From: Halovenus sp.
GTDB taxonomy: Archaea; Halobacteriota; Halobacteria; Halobacteriales; Haloarculaceae
DNA: 27,070 bases
Direction of reading: 5' to 3'
Assembly (NCBI GenBank): GCA_003551265.1
Contig: PUMG01000020.1
Span: 1-27,070 of the forward strand
Shown here: in pieces, positions 13,757-21,241 of the stretch
Position numbering within the stretch: the stretch's first letter is position 1
Layout: the number at the start of each line of letters is the position of its first letter
Notes under the pieces: generated by a model
What the model saw: only the letters and a program-made list of their open reading frames with translations
What the model was told of the DNA's origin: nothing
The model's database searches: none
Position numbers and translations under genes: made by a program

Positions 13757-14938
13757 ATGAATACGGTTGCGATGGCCGAGACGAGTCTGGCAGTCGCCGA
13801 AACATTCGACATCACCGAGGAGACGGGCTTCCTTCCGAGCGAGGACCCACTGGTTCGCTTCGAACTCGACACACACCCTCCAGAACTCCGGTCGTATCTG
13901 GCGGCGTTCGACGAACTGGGGAAGAAGCTTCCCGATCTCCTCGAGGGCTGTGAAGCCAGACTACAGATAGAAGCGTTGCCTGCCCCACCAGACGGTCTCT
14001 TCGACGAACTGAACGACCGGGAGGTCCTCAGGCTCTGTCTTCTCTCGGGGTTCTTTGCGAGCGGCTACGTCAACCAGTTCGACTCCGAACCCGTCGACCG
14101 GCTACCCGAGGGAGTGGCGATACCCCTGTACCGTACCTCGAAGCGACTCGGCCGAAAACCGATGCTCTCGTACGACCTGCTCTGTCTGCACAACTTCCAG
14201 CGACGAGACCCCGAAAGCGGACTGACACTCGACAACCTCGACACGCTCCAGCAGTTCACGACCTACCCGGACGAACGGTGGTTCGTCGTCGTTCACGTCG
14301 CAATCGAAGCCGCCGCAGGTCCCGGTCTCCTGGCCATGGCACACGCACAGCAGGCCGCACGACGGGACGACCCAGACAGCGTCCGTGCACATCTCGACAC
14401 TGTCGCGGAATCCCTCGACGCTCAGACCACCTATATGAGTCGGATGACCGAGGGTAATGACCCTGCGGTGTTCGCCACGGAGTTCCGACCCTACTACGGC
14501 GGATTCGAGGATGTCGTCTACGAGGGCGTCGACGAACTCGGCGGCGAGCCACAGACGCTACGCGGTGGCTCTGGCGCACAGAGCTGTGTGTTGCCATCGC
14601 TGGACAGCGCGCTGGGAATCGAACACGCGTCGACAGCCCTGCTGGAGAAACTCCTCGACATGCGGACGTACATGCCCGAACGCCACCGGAGAGTTATCGA
14701 CGCGTTCGCCGACGATGTCGACCTCCGAGAGTACGTTCTCGAAACCGAGAATCAGACGCTCGAAGCGTCGTTCAACCGGTGTCTCGACGAGTTACGACGC
14801 TTCAGAAACGTCCACTTCGGACAGGTCATGCAGTACATCGCGTCCCAGACCGGTGACACGACCGGTACCGGTGGGACTGATTATTCGGAGTTTCTCGGCA
14901 GGCTCGAAGAAGAGACCGTCGAACACAAAATATCCTGA
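13757..14938 (+). CDS. Indoleamine 2,3-dioxygenase family protein
   Basis: A 393-residue haem dioxygenase of the IDO/TDO group, expected to open the indole ring of tryptophan to N-formylkynurenine with O2. The helical domain carries the family block [19 protein letters not shown] (about residues 272-290). The C-terminal part has [14 protein letters not shown] with the probable haem-ligand His353, then [12 protein letters not shown], matching the GTGGT loop that closes over the substrate. Other typical segments are [16 protein letters not shown] and [18 protein letters not shown]. No kynurenine formamidase or kynureninase is nearby. It is convergent with trpB (44-base gap). The start has an ATG and a TATA box; Met6 is an alternative. 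Confidence 0.88.
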   Translation: MNTVAMAETSLAVAETFDITEETGFLPSEDPLVRFELDTHPPELRSYLAAFDELGKKLPDLLEGCEARLQIEALPAPPDGLFDELNDREVLRLCLLSGFFASGYVNQFDSEPVDRLPEGVAIPLYRTSKRLGRKPMLSYDLLCLHNFQRRDPESGLTLDNLDTLQQFTTYPDERWFVVVHVAIEAAAGPGLLAMAHAQQAARRDDPDSVRAHLDTVAESLDAQTTYMSRMTEGNDPAVFATEFRPYYGGFEDVVYEGVDELGGEPQTLRGGSGAQSCVLPSLDSALGIEHASTALLEKLLDMRTYMPERHRRVIDAFADDVDLREYVLETENQTLEASFNRCLDELRRFRNVHFGQVMQYIASQTGDTTGTGGTDYSEFLGRLEEETVEHKIS

Positions 14939-14982
14939 TAGTTGTACATCTTGACGAGTTCTCTCCCATCAGTATTGTTCGT

Positions 14983-16134
14983 TTAGAACTCGAACAGCTC
15001 CGCGGCGGTCTCCATATCTTTGTCGCCCCGGCCCGAGAGGTTCACGAGGATGGTGTCGTGTTCGCCTTCTTCGGCGAGTTCGAGCGCGAGCGCAAGTCCG
15101 TGACTTGATTCGAGCGCTGGAATGATGCCTTCGGTCTCGCTGAGCAATCGGAACGCGGCGATGGCTTCGTCGTCCGAGACGCCGCTGTACTCACAGCGGC
15201 CGATTTCGCGGAACATGGCGTGTTCTGGCCCGACGCCGGGGTAATCCAGTCCGGCCGAGACAGAGTGGACTTCGACCTCGTCGTCGATGACCCGGGTTTT
15301 CATGCCGTGGATGACGTCGTCTTTTCCAGAGGCGAGTGGGGCCGCGTGTCGTGTCGAATCGGCTCCTTTCCCGCCGCCCTCTGCGCCGTAGAAGGCGACA
15401 TCGTCGTCGCGGAAGGCGTGAAACAGACCCATGGCGTTCGACCCCCCGCCGACACAGGCAACGGCAGCGTCTGGAAGTCCACCGGTACGGTCTATGAACT
15501 GCTGTCTCGCCTCCTCTCCGATGACGCTCTGGAAGTCTCTGACCATCCGGGGGAACGGGTCTGGACCGACGACGCTGCCGACGAGATAGTGCGTATCGTC
15601 GATGTTCTCCGCCATATCTTCGAGCGCAGCGTCGACGGCATCCGCGAGTCCCTGGCCCCCTCGGGTCACCTCGTTCACCTCCGCACCCATCAGACGCATC
15701 CTGAAGACGTTCATTTTCTGGCGCTCGACGTCTTTTTTCCCCATGTATATCTCCGTCTTCAGGCCAAACAGCGCACCTGCCATCGCGGTTGCCGTCCCGT
15801 GCTGGCCCGCACCAGTCTCGGCAATCAGACGCTCTTTTCCGGCCTCTTTCGCGAGCAAGCCCTGGCCAATCGTGTTGTTGATTTTGTGTGCCCCGCCGTG
15901 GAGTAAGTCCTCTCGTTTCAGGTATATCTCGGCGTCGTACGGCTCACTCAGGTTCCTCGCATGGTACAGCCCCGTTGGGCGACCCGCGTACTCTGCGAGA
16001 TGTGCTCTGAACGTCTGCTGGAACTCCTCGGAGTGGGCAATCTCGTCGTAGGCATTAGCGAGCTGGTCGAGTGGCTCTTCGAGCAGTTCTGGAACGTACC
16101 GACCACCGTAGCCTTCGAAGTCACCTGATGTCAT
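14983..16134 (-). CDS. trpB: Tryptophan synthase beta chain
   Basis: A 383-residue pyridoxal-phosphate enzyme that joins indole and serine to make tryptophan. It is of the TrpB1 type: start GDFEGYGGRYVPELL, the PLP lysine in LLHGGAHKINNTIGQ, catalytic Glu in LIAETGAGQHGTATA, the phosphate-binding loop CVGGGSNAMGLFHAF, and C-terminal EGIIPALESSHGLA and LVNLSGRGDKD. No trpA is next to it; TrpB normally works with TrpA, so either trpA lies elsewhere or this is an extra copy. The long frame begins at 16218; the ATG at 16134 is supported by alignment and a TATA box (minus strand cttatc, 16161-16166). It converges on the IDO gene. Confidence 0.95.
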   Translation of the reverse strand: MTSGDFEGYGGRYVPELLEEPLDQLANAYDEIAHSEEFQQTFRAHLAEYAGRPTGLYHARNLSEPYDAEIYLKREDLLHGGAHKINNTIGQGLLAKEAGKERLIAETGAGQHGTATAMAGALFGLKTEIYMGKKDVERQKMNVFRMRLMGAEVNEVTRGGQGLADAVDAALEDMAENIDDTHYLVGSVVGPDPFPRMVRDFQSVIGEEARQQFIDRTGGLPDAAVACVGGGSNAMGLFHAFRDDDVAFYGAEGGGKGADSTRHAAPLASGKDDVIHGMKTRVIDDEVEVHSVSAGLDYPGVGPEHAMFREIGRCEYSGVSDDEAIAAFRLLSETEGIIPALESSHGLALALELAEEGEHDTILVNLSGRGDKDMETAAELFEF

Positions 16135-16160
16135 TGCGCTAGTCACTGTCTCGCTACCCA

Positions 16161-16166
16161 GATAAG
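16161..16166 (-). promoter_or_regulatory. TATA box of trpB
   Basis: Minus strand cttatc, centred about 29 bases before the ATG at 16134. trpB therefore seems to have its own promoter rather than depending on the dehydrogenase gene upstream. Confidence 0.5.
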
Positions 16167-16214
16167 TGTGTTTCGGATAACATTTCCGCCATGATACGAC
16201 GGATTGAGAATCTC

Positions 16215-17252
16215 TCACAGATTCCGCCGACCGGTATCGTCTTCGTAGGTCAGCAAAACCTGCACCGCCTGTGCTGGTTCGTCTTCGAGAAGTGCGTAGG
16301 CATCCGGTGCGTGTTCGAACGGTATCTCGTGGGTTATTAGCCTCTCGACAGGGAGTGCTTCGAGCCAGTTCCAGGCCTGTTCGTGTCGCCGGTCTCGAGA
16401 CCAGCGGCCTTCGTGGCGAGGGGCGATGGTACTGACCTGACTACTTTCGATGTCGAGTCTGTGTCGGTGGAAGCGTCCACCGAACCTCAGCTCTGCGGGT
16501 TTGGGTCCGTACCACGACCCGACCACGAGACGGCCGTCGTATCCCGTGATAGACATGGCGTCGTCCAGCGCAGCAGGGTTGCCCGAGAGTTCGTACGTCA
16601 GGTCCGGACGACCGGGCGTGTGCTGTTCGAACAACTCTGTGAGGTCACCCGAAGTCGGGTCGACTGCGACGTCTGCTCCGAACTCCAGAGCGAGTTCGCG
16701 CCGTCGTTCGATGGGGTCGACCACGACCAGACACTCGAGCGCGAGCTCGGCGAGCAAGCCCGTGGTCAACAGCCCCACTACGCCCTGTCCGAACACAGCG
16801 ACTCGCTCGCCGAGGGCTGGCTGACCGTCGAGCAGGAAGTTCACCGCTGTTTCGGCGTTCGCGAGCAATGGCGCTCGGCGGATGGACACCGCTGCTGGAA
16901 CCACCAGCAGGCTCTCGGGGGCGGCGACGAACGTCGTCTCGTGGGGATTGTACGCGAAGACCTGTTCGTCGAGCCACCTGTCGTTGACTTCTTCACCGGT
17001 TTCGACCACTGTTCCGACGGCCGCGTATCCGTATCGAACGGGATACGACAGGTCCTCGACCAGCGTCTCGACCGGACCGTCGGTTTCGAGGCGTGCTGGT
17101 GCCTCGCCACGGTAGAGAAGTCCTTCGGTTCCAGCGCTGATCGCCGAGTACTGCGTCTCGACGCGAACCGCATCCGGACTCAGTGGGGGAACTGGTCGTG
17201 GTATGCACTCGACCTCCCCTGGTCCGACGAAATACAGTGACCGTCCGTTCAT
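16215..17252 (-). CDS. Medium-chain dehydrogenase/reductase without catalytic zinc ligands
   Basis: A 345-residue protein of the zinc alcohol dehydrogenase superfamily. The N-terminal GroES-like domain has TQYSAISAGTEGLLYRGEAP where zinc enzymes have ICGTD or ICGSD, so the ligand Cys is replaced by Ala40. RYGYAAVG replaces GHExVG, so the ligand His is replaced by Tyr76. No four-cysteine structural zinc loop is present. The Rossmann part has VFGQGVVGLLTTGLLA (about residues 153-168) and VVVDPIERRRELALEFGADVAVDP. The ISAGTE pattern recalls BchC-like reductases. The substrate is unknown. The end lies 81 bases before trpB, which has its own promoter. The start ATG at 17252 has a strong TATA box. 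Confidence 0.85.
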   Translation of the reverse strand: MNGRSLYFVGPGEVECIPRPVPPLSPDAVRVETQYSAISAGTEGLLYRGEAPARLETDGPVETLVEDLSYPVRYGYAAVGTVVETGEEVNDRWLDEQVFAYNPHETTFVAAPESLLVVPAAVSIRRAPLLANAETAVNFLLDGQPALGERVAVFGQGVVGLLTTGLLAELALECLVVVDPIERRRELALEFGADVAVDPTSGDLTELFEQHTPGRPDLTYELSGNPAALDDAMSITGYDGRLVVGSWYGPKPAELRFGGRFHRHRLDIESSQVSTIAPRHEGRWSRDRRHEQAWNWLEALPVERLITHEIPFEHAPDAYALLEDEPAQAVQVLLTYEDDTGRRNL

Positions 17253-17280
17253 CTGAACTTCTCTGAGTGTTGGACTGTAC

Positions 17281-17290
17281 TAATAAATAA
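17281..17290 (-). promoter_or_regulatory. TATA box of the dehydrogenase gene
   Basis: Minus strand ttatttatta, centred 33 bases before the ATG at 17252, giving a predicted leader of about six bases. No equally good box is visible for the divergent archaetidylserine synthase gene; gtatgaat (17373-17380) is a weak candidate. Confidence 0.6.
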
Positions 17291-17417
17291 CTGCCTTCTC
17301 CCTGGAGGGTCGTCTTTTTCTCCGGTGTGTATTCTCGACCGCGAAGAGAGAAATCGCAGACTCCGTCGACCGGTATGAATCCACATCTACTTGTGCTCGG
17401 TTCACCACTGGTCGGAT

Positions 17418-18104
17418 ATGTCGCTTCGGGTACGCGAACGGCTTGGTCTCGCAGACGTGATGACGCTGTTGAACGTTGTTCTCGGTGTGGTGGCGATGGT
17501 CGCGGCCATCCTCGGCGAACCGATGCTGGTCGCACAGCTGCTCTTGCTCGCGGCGGTTGCCGACGGACTCGACGGCATCATCGCCCGGTGGCGCGGCGGC
17601 ACGCCGGTCGGTCCGTATCTCGACTCGATGGCCGATATCGTCTCGTTCGGAACTGCGACTGGCCTGTTTATTTTCGCCGTCGTCCGTGACGAGTGGGGAC
17701 CGCTCCGTGAGGAGCCTGCACTGCTGGCGCTCGCCGTCGCTGGTGCGTCGGTGTTCGTGGTGTTCTCGCTCATCAGAACCGCACTCTACACAGTGTACGT
17801 GGCGGAAGGAGAGACCCGGCCCGGTATCCAGAACACGCTCGCAGCGTCGATTCTCGCTGCGGCCTACCTCGCTGGCGTCACGTCTGTTCCGGTGTTACTC
17901 GGCGCAACAGCAGTCCTCTCTCTGGCGATGGTCGCACCGGTTCCGTATCCGAAACTCGCTGCCCGGGATGCGCTCGTGATGGGAACCGTTCAGGTGGGAG
18001 CGATTGTCGCCCCGACCGCACTCGAACGGCTCTTTCCGCGTGTCCTGCTGGTTGCCGCACTCGCCTATATGTTTCTCGCGCCACGGTACTACTGGGAGGA
18101 GTAG
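17418..18104 (+). CDS. pssA: CDP-alcohol phosphatidyltransferase, archaetidylserine synthase type
   Basis: A 228-residue membrane enzyme with six or so hydrophobic helices. The complete CDP-alcohol phosphatidyltransferase motif is visible: D49-x2-D52-G-x2-A56-R57, then G65-x3-D69-x3-D73 (ADGLDGIIAR ... GPYLDSMAD). Such enzymes swap CMP of a CDP-activated lipid for serine or another alcohol. By similarity it belongs with the haloarchaeal PssA group, which makes archaetidylserine and is tied to archaeosortase (ArtA) surface-protein anchoring; that assignment is from family memory. The longest frame starts at a TTG at 17391; the ATG at 17418 (MSLRVRERLGLADVMTLLN) matches the family start. Confidence 0.88.
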   Translation: MSLRVRERLGLADVMTLLNVVLGVVAMVAAILGEPMLVAQLLLLAAVADGLDGIIARWRGGTPVGPYLDSMADIVSFGTATGLFIFAVVRDEWGPLREEPALLALAVAGASVFVVFSLIRTALYTVYVAEGETRPGIQNTLAASILAAAYLAGVTSVPVLLGATAVLSLAMVAPVPYPKLAARDALVMGTVQVGAIVAPTALERLFPRVLLVAALAYMFLAPRYYWEE

Positions 18105-18167
18105 TACACCTCTGGGACAGATAGTGTAACCGACTGACGAGAGAACACCCGCCAGGATGTTCGACCG

Positions 18168-18842
18168 TCAGTACAGTAAAGCGTCGTCGGACTCGACCAT
18201 GTAGAGCGTCCGGGCTGCAATGTTGACGGCGTGGTCGCCGACGCGTTCGAGGTCTCGAATCGTCAACAACAGCCGGTTGACCTCGTGCATCAGATGCTCT
18301 AACTCGCTCTCCTCGACGGGGTGTTGACGCTCGATGAGGTCGCGTGCAATCGTTTCAGACGCCACTTCGCAGCGTTCGTCCACCTCGTCATCTTTCTCAT
18401 CGAGGTAGTAGCAGGTCTCGACATCTTCGTCTCTGTAGGCGTCCATCGATGTCTCGACCATCTCGACGGTCAGTGCACCGATACCCTGAATGTCGACGTC
18501 GGGTGTCAGATTTCGTTCGGCGTCGAGGGTGTACTTTCCGAGGTTCGTCGCCAGGTCCGCGATGCGTTCGAGGTCGGTGATGATTTTGAACGACGCAGCG
18601 ATGAACCGTAAATCGCCGGCAACCGGTTGCTGGAGTGCGATCAGGTCGATGCACTGCTGTTCGAGGTCGAGATACAGCTGGTTCACCTCGTGGTCGCCCT
18701 CGATGACAGCGTTCGCTATCTCCTCGTCTTTCTGTTCCAGTGCATCCAGCCCCAGCTGGAGGCGTTCGACGACTATCTCACCCATGTAGAGGACATCCTC
18801 CCGCAACTGCTCCAGGTCGTCCTGGTACCCTTGCCGTGGCAT
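18168..18842 (-). CDS. phoU: PhoU domain protein
   Basis: A 224-residue phosphate-signalling protein made of two three-helix PhoU repeats, with the metal-binding motifs ITDLERIADLATNLG (about residues 87-101) and IRDLERVGDHAVNIA (about 195-209). PhoU proteins restrain phosphate uptake by the Pst transporter and link it to signalling. No pst genes are next to this copy. The frame runs to 19088, but the ATG at 18842 gives the normal PhoU start (MPRQGYQDDLEQLREDVLYMGE) and has a TATA box. It is convergent with pssA across 63 bases that hold a 7-base inverted repeat (18133-18139 with 18166-18172). Confidence 0.93.
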   Translation of the reverse strand: MPRQGYQDDLEQLREDVLYMGEIVVERLQLGLDALEQKDEEIANAVIEGDHEVNQLYLDLEQQCIDLIALQQPVAGDLRFIAASFKIITDLERIADLATNLGKYTLDAERNLTPDVDIQGIGALTVEMVETSMDAYRDEDVETCYYLDEKDDEVDERCEVASETIARDLIERQHPVEESELEHLMHEVNRLLLTIRDLERVGDHAVNIAARTLYMVESDDALLY

Positions 18843-18866
18843 AGATACTGTCTCGTTTGCCCGAGG

Positions 18867-18873
18867 TATGTAG
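18867..18873 (-). promoter_or_regulatory. TATA box of phoU
   Basis: Minus strand ctacata, centred 28 bases before the ATG at 18842 and inside the 79-base gap after the PAC2 gene, so phoU is probably a separate transcription unit. Confidence 0.55.
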
Positions 18874-18921
18874 TTTGTGCTGGCAGGGGAAAAATCGGTG
18901 GGTGTTTTCCGGTAGTAGCGG

Positions 18922-19674
18922 TTAGCCGATGTAGCGAAGATCCTCGTCGGGAGGGGCTGGTGCCGTCTGCTCCATCTCCTGTATCTTCCTGACGACGTCT
19001 TCCATCTCGTCAGCGCGCTCTTCGAGCGTGCCGAAGTCGACCTCGAAGCCGACCGCCTCTTCGAGTATTTCGAGCACCGCTTTTGCACTCTTCGGGTCGA
19101 CGAGGTATCCGCTGGTCTCGCCCATCAGACACGCCGCCGGAACGCCACGACGTTTACCCAGGCCGAGCAACAGACCGCTGATGCCGACGATACCACCCGC
19201 TGGTTCGTTCCCCCGGAACTCGACGCCAATTGCCTCTAGTTCCTCACGCTGACTGTCGGTCGTCGCCGCACCGAGAACGTCGTACTCCTCGATAAGCTCT
19301 CCAGTCGGAACACCTCCCAGCGCGTAGACGGGTGTCGCATCGAACGACTCGATGATGTCGAGCAGCGTGTCGGTCAACCCGTAGTGACCGGCCGTATCCT
19401 GTGCCTGATGGTCGCCGGTCAGCACCAGCAACTCGGCATCGTCGGTGGTGACCGCGTGGATTTCGGCGCTGGCAAGCTGTGTCAGACCGTTCTCGACGGT
19501 GACCTGTGGCGGGAAGTGCGTCGAGTACACCCGGCGGACGAGTTCGCTGTCGAGTTCCTCGACGAGATGCTCCGCCGCGAGTTTTCCGACGTGGCCGACG
19601 CCCGGCAACCCCTCGATGAACACCGGGTCCTCAACTTCGACTTCGGAAACGTGCTCGATTTCAAACGCGTCCAT
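18922..19674 (-). CDS. PAC2-family (proteasome assembly chaperone-like) protein
   Basis: A 250-residue protein of the PAC2 family, related to eukaryotic proteasome assembly chaperone 2. Visible motifs are PVFIEGLPGVGHVGKLAAEHLVEEL (about residues 17-41), YSTHFPPQV, LLVLTGDHQAQDTAGHYGL, YALGGVPTGELIEEYDVLGAAT, and GIVGISGLLLGLGKRRGVPAACLMGETSGYLVDPKSA. The C-terminal 50 residues form a charged helical tail ending in a loose proline-rich stretch. The archaeal role is not proven; assembly or quality control of a large complex is the usual guess. It is the last gene of the ribosomal operon, starting five bases after nop10. The ATG at 19674 is preferred to the GTG at 19680. Confidence 0.9.
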   Translation of the reverse strand: MDAFEIEHVSEVEVEDPVFIEGLPGVGHVGKLAAEHLVEELDSELVRRVYSTHFPPQVTVENGLTQLASAEIHAVTTDDAELLVLTGDHQAQDTAGHYGLTDTLLDIIESFDATPVYALGGVPTGELIEEYDVLGAATTDSQREELEAIGVEFRGNEPAGGIVGISGLLLGLGKRRGVPAACLMGETSGYLVDPKSAKAVLEILEEAVGFEVDFGTLEERADEMEDVVRKIQEMEQTAPAPPDEDLRYIG

Positions 19675-19679
19675 ACACA

Positions 19680-19862
19680 CTACTGGCGCTTGCGCCGCTT
19701 AAGAGCACGTCGATACTTTCCATACGGGTCTGCGGGTGAGAACGGAGCTGGCGCGCTGTTGACCGCGTCGGCACCACACTCGGGACAGGTTTCAGACAGC
19801 GTGTACACCGGCCGGTCGTGGGCAGTGTTAGAATCGACGCAGACACGAATCGTAGATTTCAC
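19680..19862 (-). CDS. nop10: H/ACA RNP protein Nop10
   Basis: A 60-residue protein of the box H/ACA ribonucleoprotein, which guides pseudouridine formation in rRNA with Cbf5, Gar1 and L7Ae. The second zinc knuckle and the tail are typical: ETCPECG (about residues 28-34) and APAPFSPADPYGKYRRALKRR. The first knuckle has only Cys8 (RVCVDSNTAHD); the partner cysteine expected three residues later is Ser11, and an insertion follows. I recall this being common in haloarchaea. The start is the GTG at 19862, 12 bases after the aIF2-alpha stop; the frame also reaches a TTG at 19874. Confidence 0.9.
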   Translation of the reverse strand: MKSTIRVCVDSNTAHDRPVYTLSETCPECGADAVNSAPAPFSPADPYGKYRRALKRRKRQ

Positions 19863-19874
19863 GAGCGAAATCAA

Positions 19875-20675
19875 CTAGTCGTCTTTTTCGTGTCGCTCGC
19901 GGTGGAACTGTGCGGTCCCACTGTGGTCGTGAACGACAGCAGCGGCACGGTTCGCGCTCGCTTCGAGTTCCGCTTCGGCGGTTTTGTACTCGGGAGCCTG
20001 CACCTCGATGCGGTACTCGGGCGAGCCAACGTAGGTGACTTCGAGTTCGACCTCGTCGGGAATGTCGCCGTTACCTTCTGCAGCCTGCATCGCCTCTCGG
20101 ATGACGTCGACGCCGTTCTGTGTCGGACATTCGAGGTCGACGTATCCAGTGACGGTCACGTACGGCACGGAGACGTTCTCTCGTGCGGTCTCGACGAGCG
20201 CCTGTACGTCCTCGTCAGTGAGCGCGCTCTCGGAAAACGCGTCCGGGCCGTGAATCGCGGCCTGCTCGAAGCCATCGTACAGTGAGCCGAACTCCGCGAG
20301 TAGCTCGTTGGCGATGTCGGCGTACGTCGCGTCGTCGACATCCTCACCGAAGGCGAGTTCCATCCAGTTGTCGGCCTTCTGCTCGCTTTTCCACTCCTGT
20401 ATCTTGTCCTTGCGCTGGTGGTCGTTGACGTCTTTCAGCGAGAGGTCTATCTGGTGTGCGTTTTCGTCCACGTCGAGCACCTTGGCGACGACACGCTGGT
20501 CCTCGTTGACGTGGTCGCGGACGTTCTTTATCCAGCCCGACGCCACCTCGCTGATGTGACAGAGACCGCGCTTGTCCTCGTACTCCAGCAGGTCGATGAA
20601 CACACCGAAGTTCTCGATGTCGTCGACTCGCCCGACGACGAGTTCCCCGCGGTCCGGCCAGCCGCTGTATTTCAT
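19875..20675 (-). CDS. Translation initiation factor aIF2 subunit alpha
   Basis: A 266-residue subunit of the heterotrimeric factor that brings initiator Met-tRNA to the ribosome. The N-terminal S1 domain (about residues 8-85) is clear: [41 protein letters not shown], and [23 protein letters not shown] helical middle domain (about 86-170) and the C-terminal alpha-beta domain (about 170-250; [27 protein letters not shown]) follow. The ATG overlaps the rps27e stop (ATGA), so the two are translationally coupled. The order rps27e-aif2a-nop10 is typical of archaea. Confidence 0.95.
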   Translation of the reverse strand: MKYSGWPDRGELVVGRVDDIENFGVFIDLLEYEDKRGLCHISEVASGWIKNVRDHVNEDQRVVAKVLDVDENAHQIDLSLKDVNDHQRKDKIQEWKSEQKADNWMELAFGEDVDDATYADIANELLAEFGSLYDGFEQAAIHGPDAFSESALTDEDVQALVETARENVSVPYVTVTGYVDLECPTQNGVDVIREAMQAAEGNGDIPDEVELEVTYVGSPEYRIEVQAPEYKTAEAELEASANRAAAVVHDHSGTAQFHRERHEKDD

Positions 20676-20845
20676 CGTGCTTCGACCGTCTCGATGAGTT
20701 CGCCTTCGAGCGTGGCCTTCCCGCCAGTTGGTGTGGCAAGCGTGTGACCACACACCGCACAGGCAACCGGCATGGCGACCTTCTCGAAGACGACCTGTTC
20801 GTTCCCACAGTCCGGACAGCCAAGCAGGTGAAAGTTTCCAGCCAT
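20672..20845 (-). CDS. rps27e: 30S ribosomal protein eS27
   Basis: A 57-residue small-subunit protein with a complete C4 zinc ribbon: CPDC (residues 10-13) and CAVC (29-32), followed by the conserved [17 protein letters not shown]. The length is normal. The ATG at 20845 is five bases after the eL42 stop, and its own stop overlaps the aIF2-alpha start. An upstream in-frame ATG at 20854 would overlap rpl44e and add three residues; it is less likely. Confidence 0.95.
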   Translation of the reverse strand: MAGNFHLLGCPDCGNEQVVFEKVAMPVACAVCGHTLATPTGGKATLEGELIETVEAR

Positions 20846-20850
20846 GAGAA

Positions 20851-21132
20851 TCACTCCTGGAACGTCAACCGACCGGCACGCCAGCCCTTGCGCTGGTGGG
20901 CACGACCACAGTCTCCACAGCGGTAGGTGAGCTGTGTCTTTTTCGTCGGCTTGTCACCACCCGGCACCTTCGAGAACTTGCCGTCGTTCCCGATGCCGGA
21001 CTGGCGTTCACGCTGGCGGCCGTTGACCTTCGTCATTCCCGAAGGACGACCGGACCTGACTTTCTCGACCTCGTGTTCGTGGTGTTCGTTGCAGTGCGGA
21101 CAGTACGTGTTCATCCGTCGTGGCATCTCCAT
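20851..21132 (-). CDS. rpl44e: 50S ribosomal protein eL42 (L44e)
   Basis: A 93-residue large-subunit protein found near the ribosomal E site. The N-terminal CPHC (residues 11-14) and C-terminal CGDC (about 72-75) form the zinc knot. [21 protein letters not shown] and [20 protein letters not shown] are well conserved. It is the first gene of the five-gene operon with rps27e, aif2a, nop10 and the PAC2 gene. A strong TATA box lies about 38 bases upstream. Confidence 0.95.
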   Translation of the reverse strand: MEMPRRMNTYCPHCNEHHEHEVEKVRSGRPSGMTKVNGRQRERQSGIGNDGKFSKVPGGDKPTKKTQLTYRCGDCGRAHQRKGWRAGRLTFQE

Positions 21133-21166
21133 AGATATCTACCCTTGGGACCAATTCGACACGGAC

Positions 21167-21174
21167 GTTTAAAA
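21167..21174 (-). promoter_or_regulatory. Promoter of the eL42-eS27-aIF2a-Nop10-PAC2 operon
   Basis: Minus strand ttttaaac, a strong archaeal TATA box, centred 38 bases before the eL42 ATG. It predicts a leader of about 12 bases, longer than for the neighbouring leaderless genes. I see no Shine-Dalgarno-like sequence beyond a weak aaggg in that leader. Confidence 0.7.
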
Positions 21175-21241
21175 CCCGTACGATTCGACCGCACGCCAGC
21201 ACCACAGTATTCCACCAATCTAGAAAAGGGTGATGACGAAT

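Noticed and set aside
14934..14947. A 14-base match ctgatagttgtaca shared with 26090-26103
   Set aside because: One such match is expected by chance in a window of this size, and the flanks do not match.
18133..18172. A 7-base inverted repeat between pssA and phoU as a bidirectional terminator
   Set aside because: The loop is 26 bases, one arm overlaps the phoU stop, and no T-run follows on either strand; support is too weak for a terminator call.
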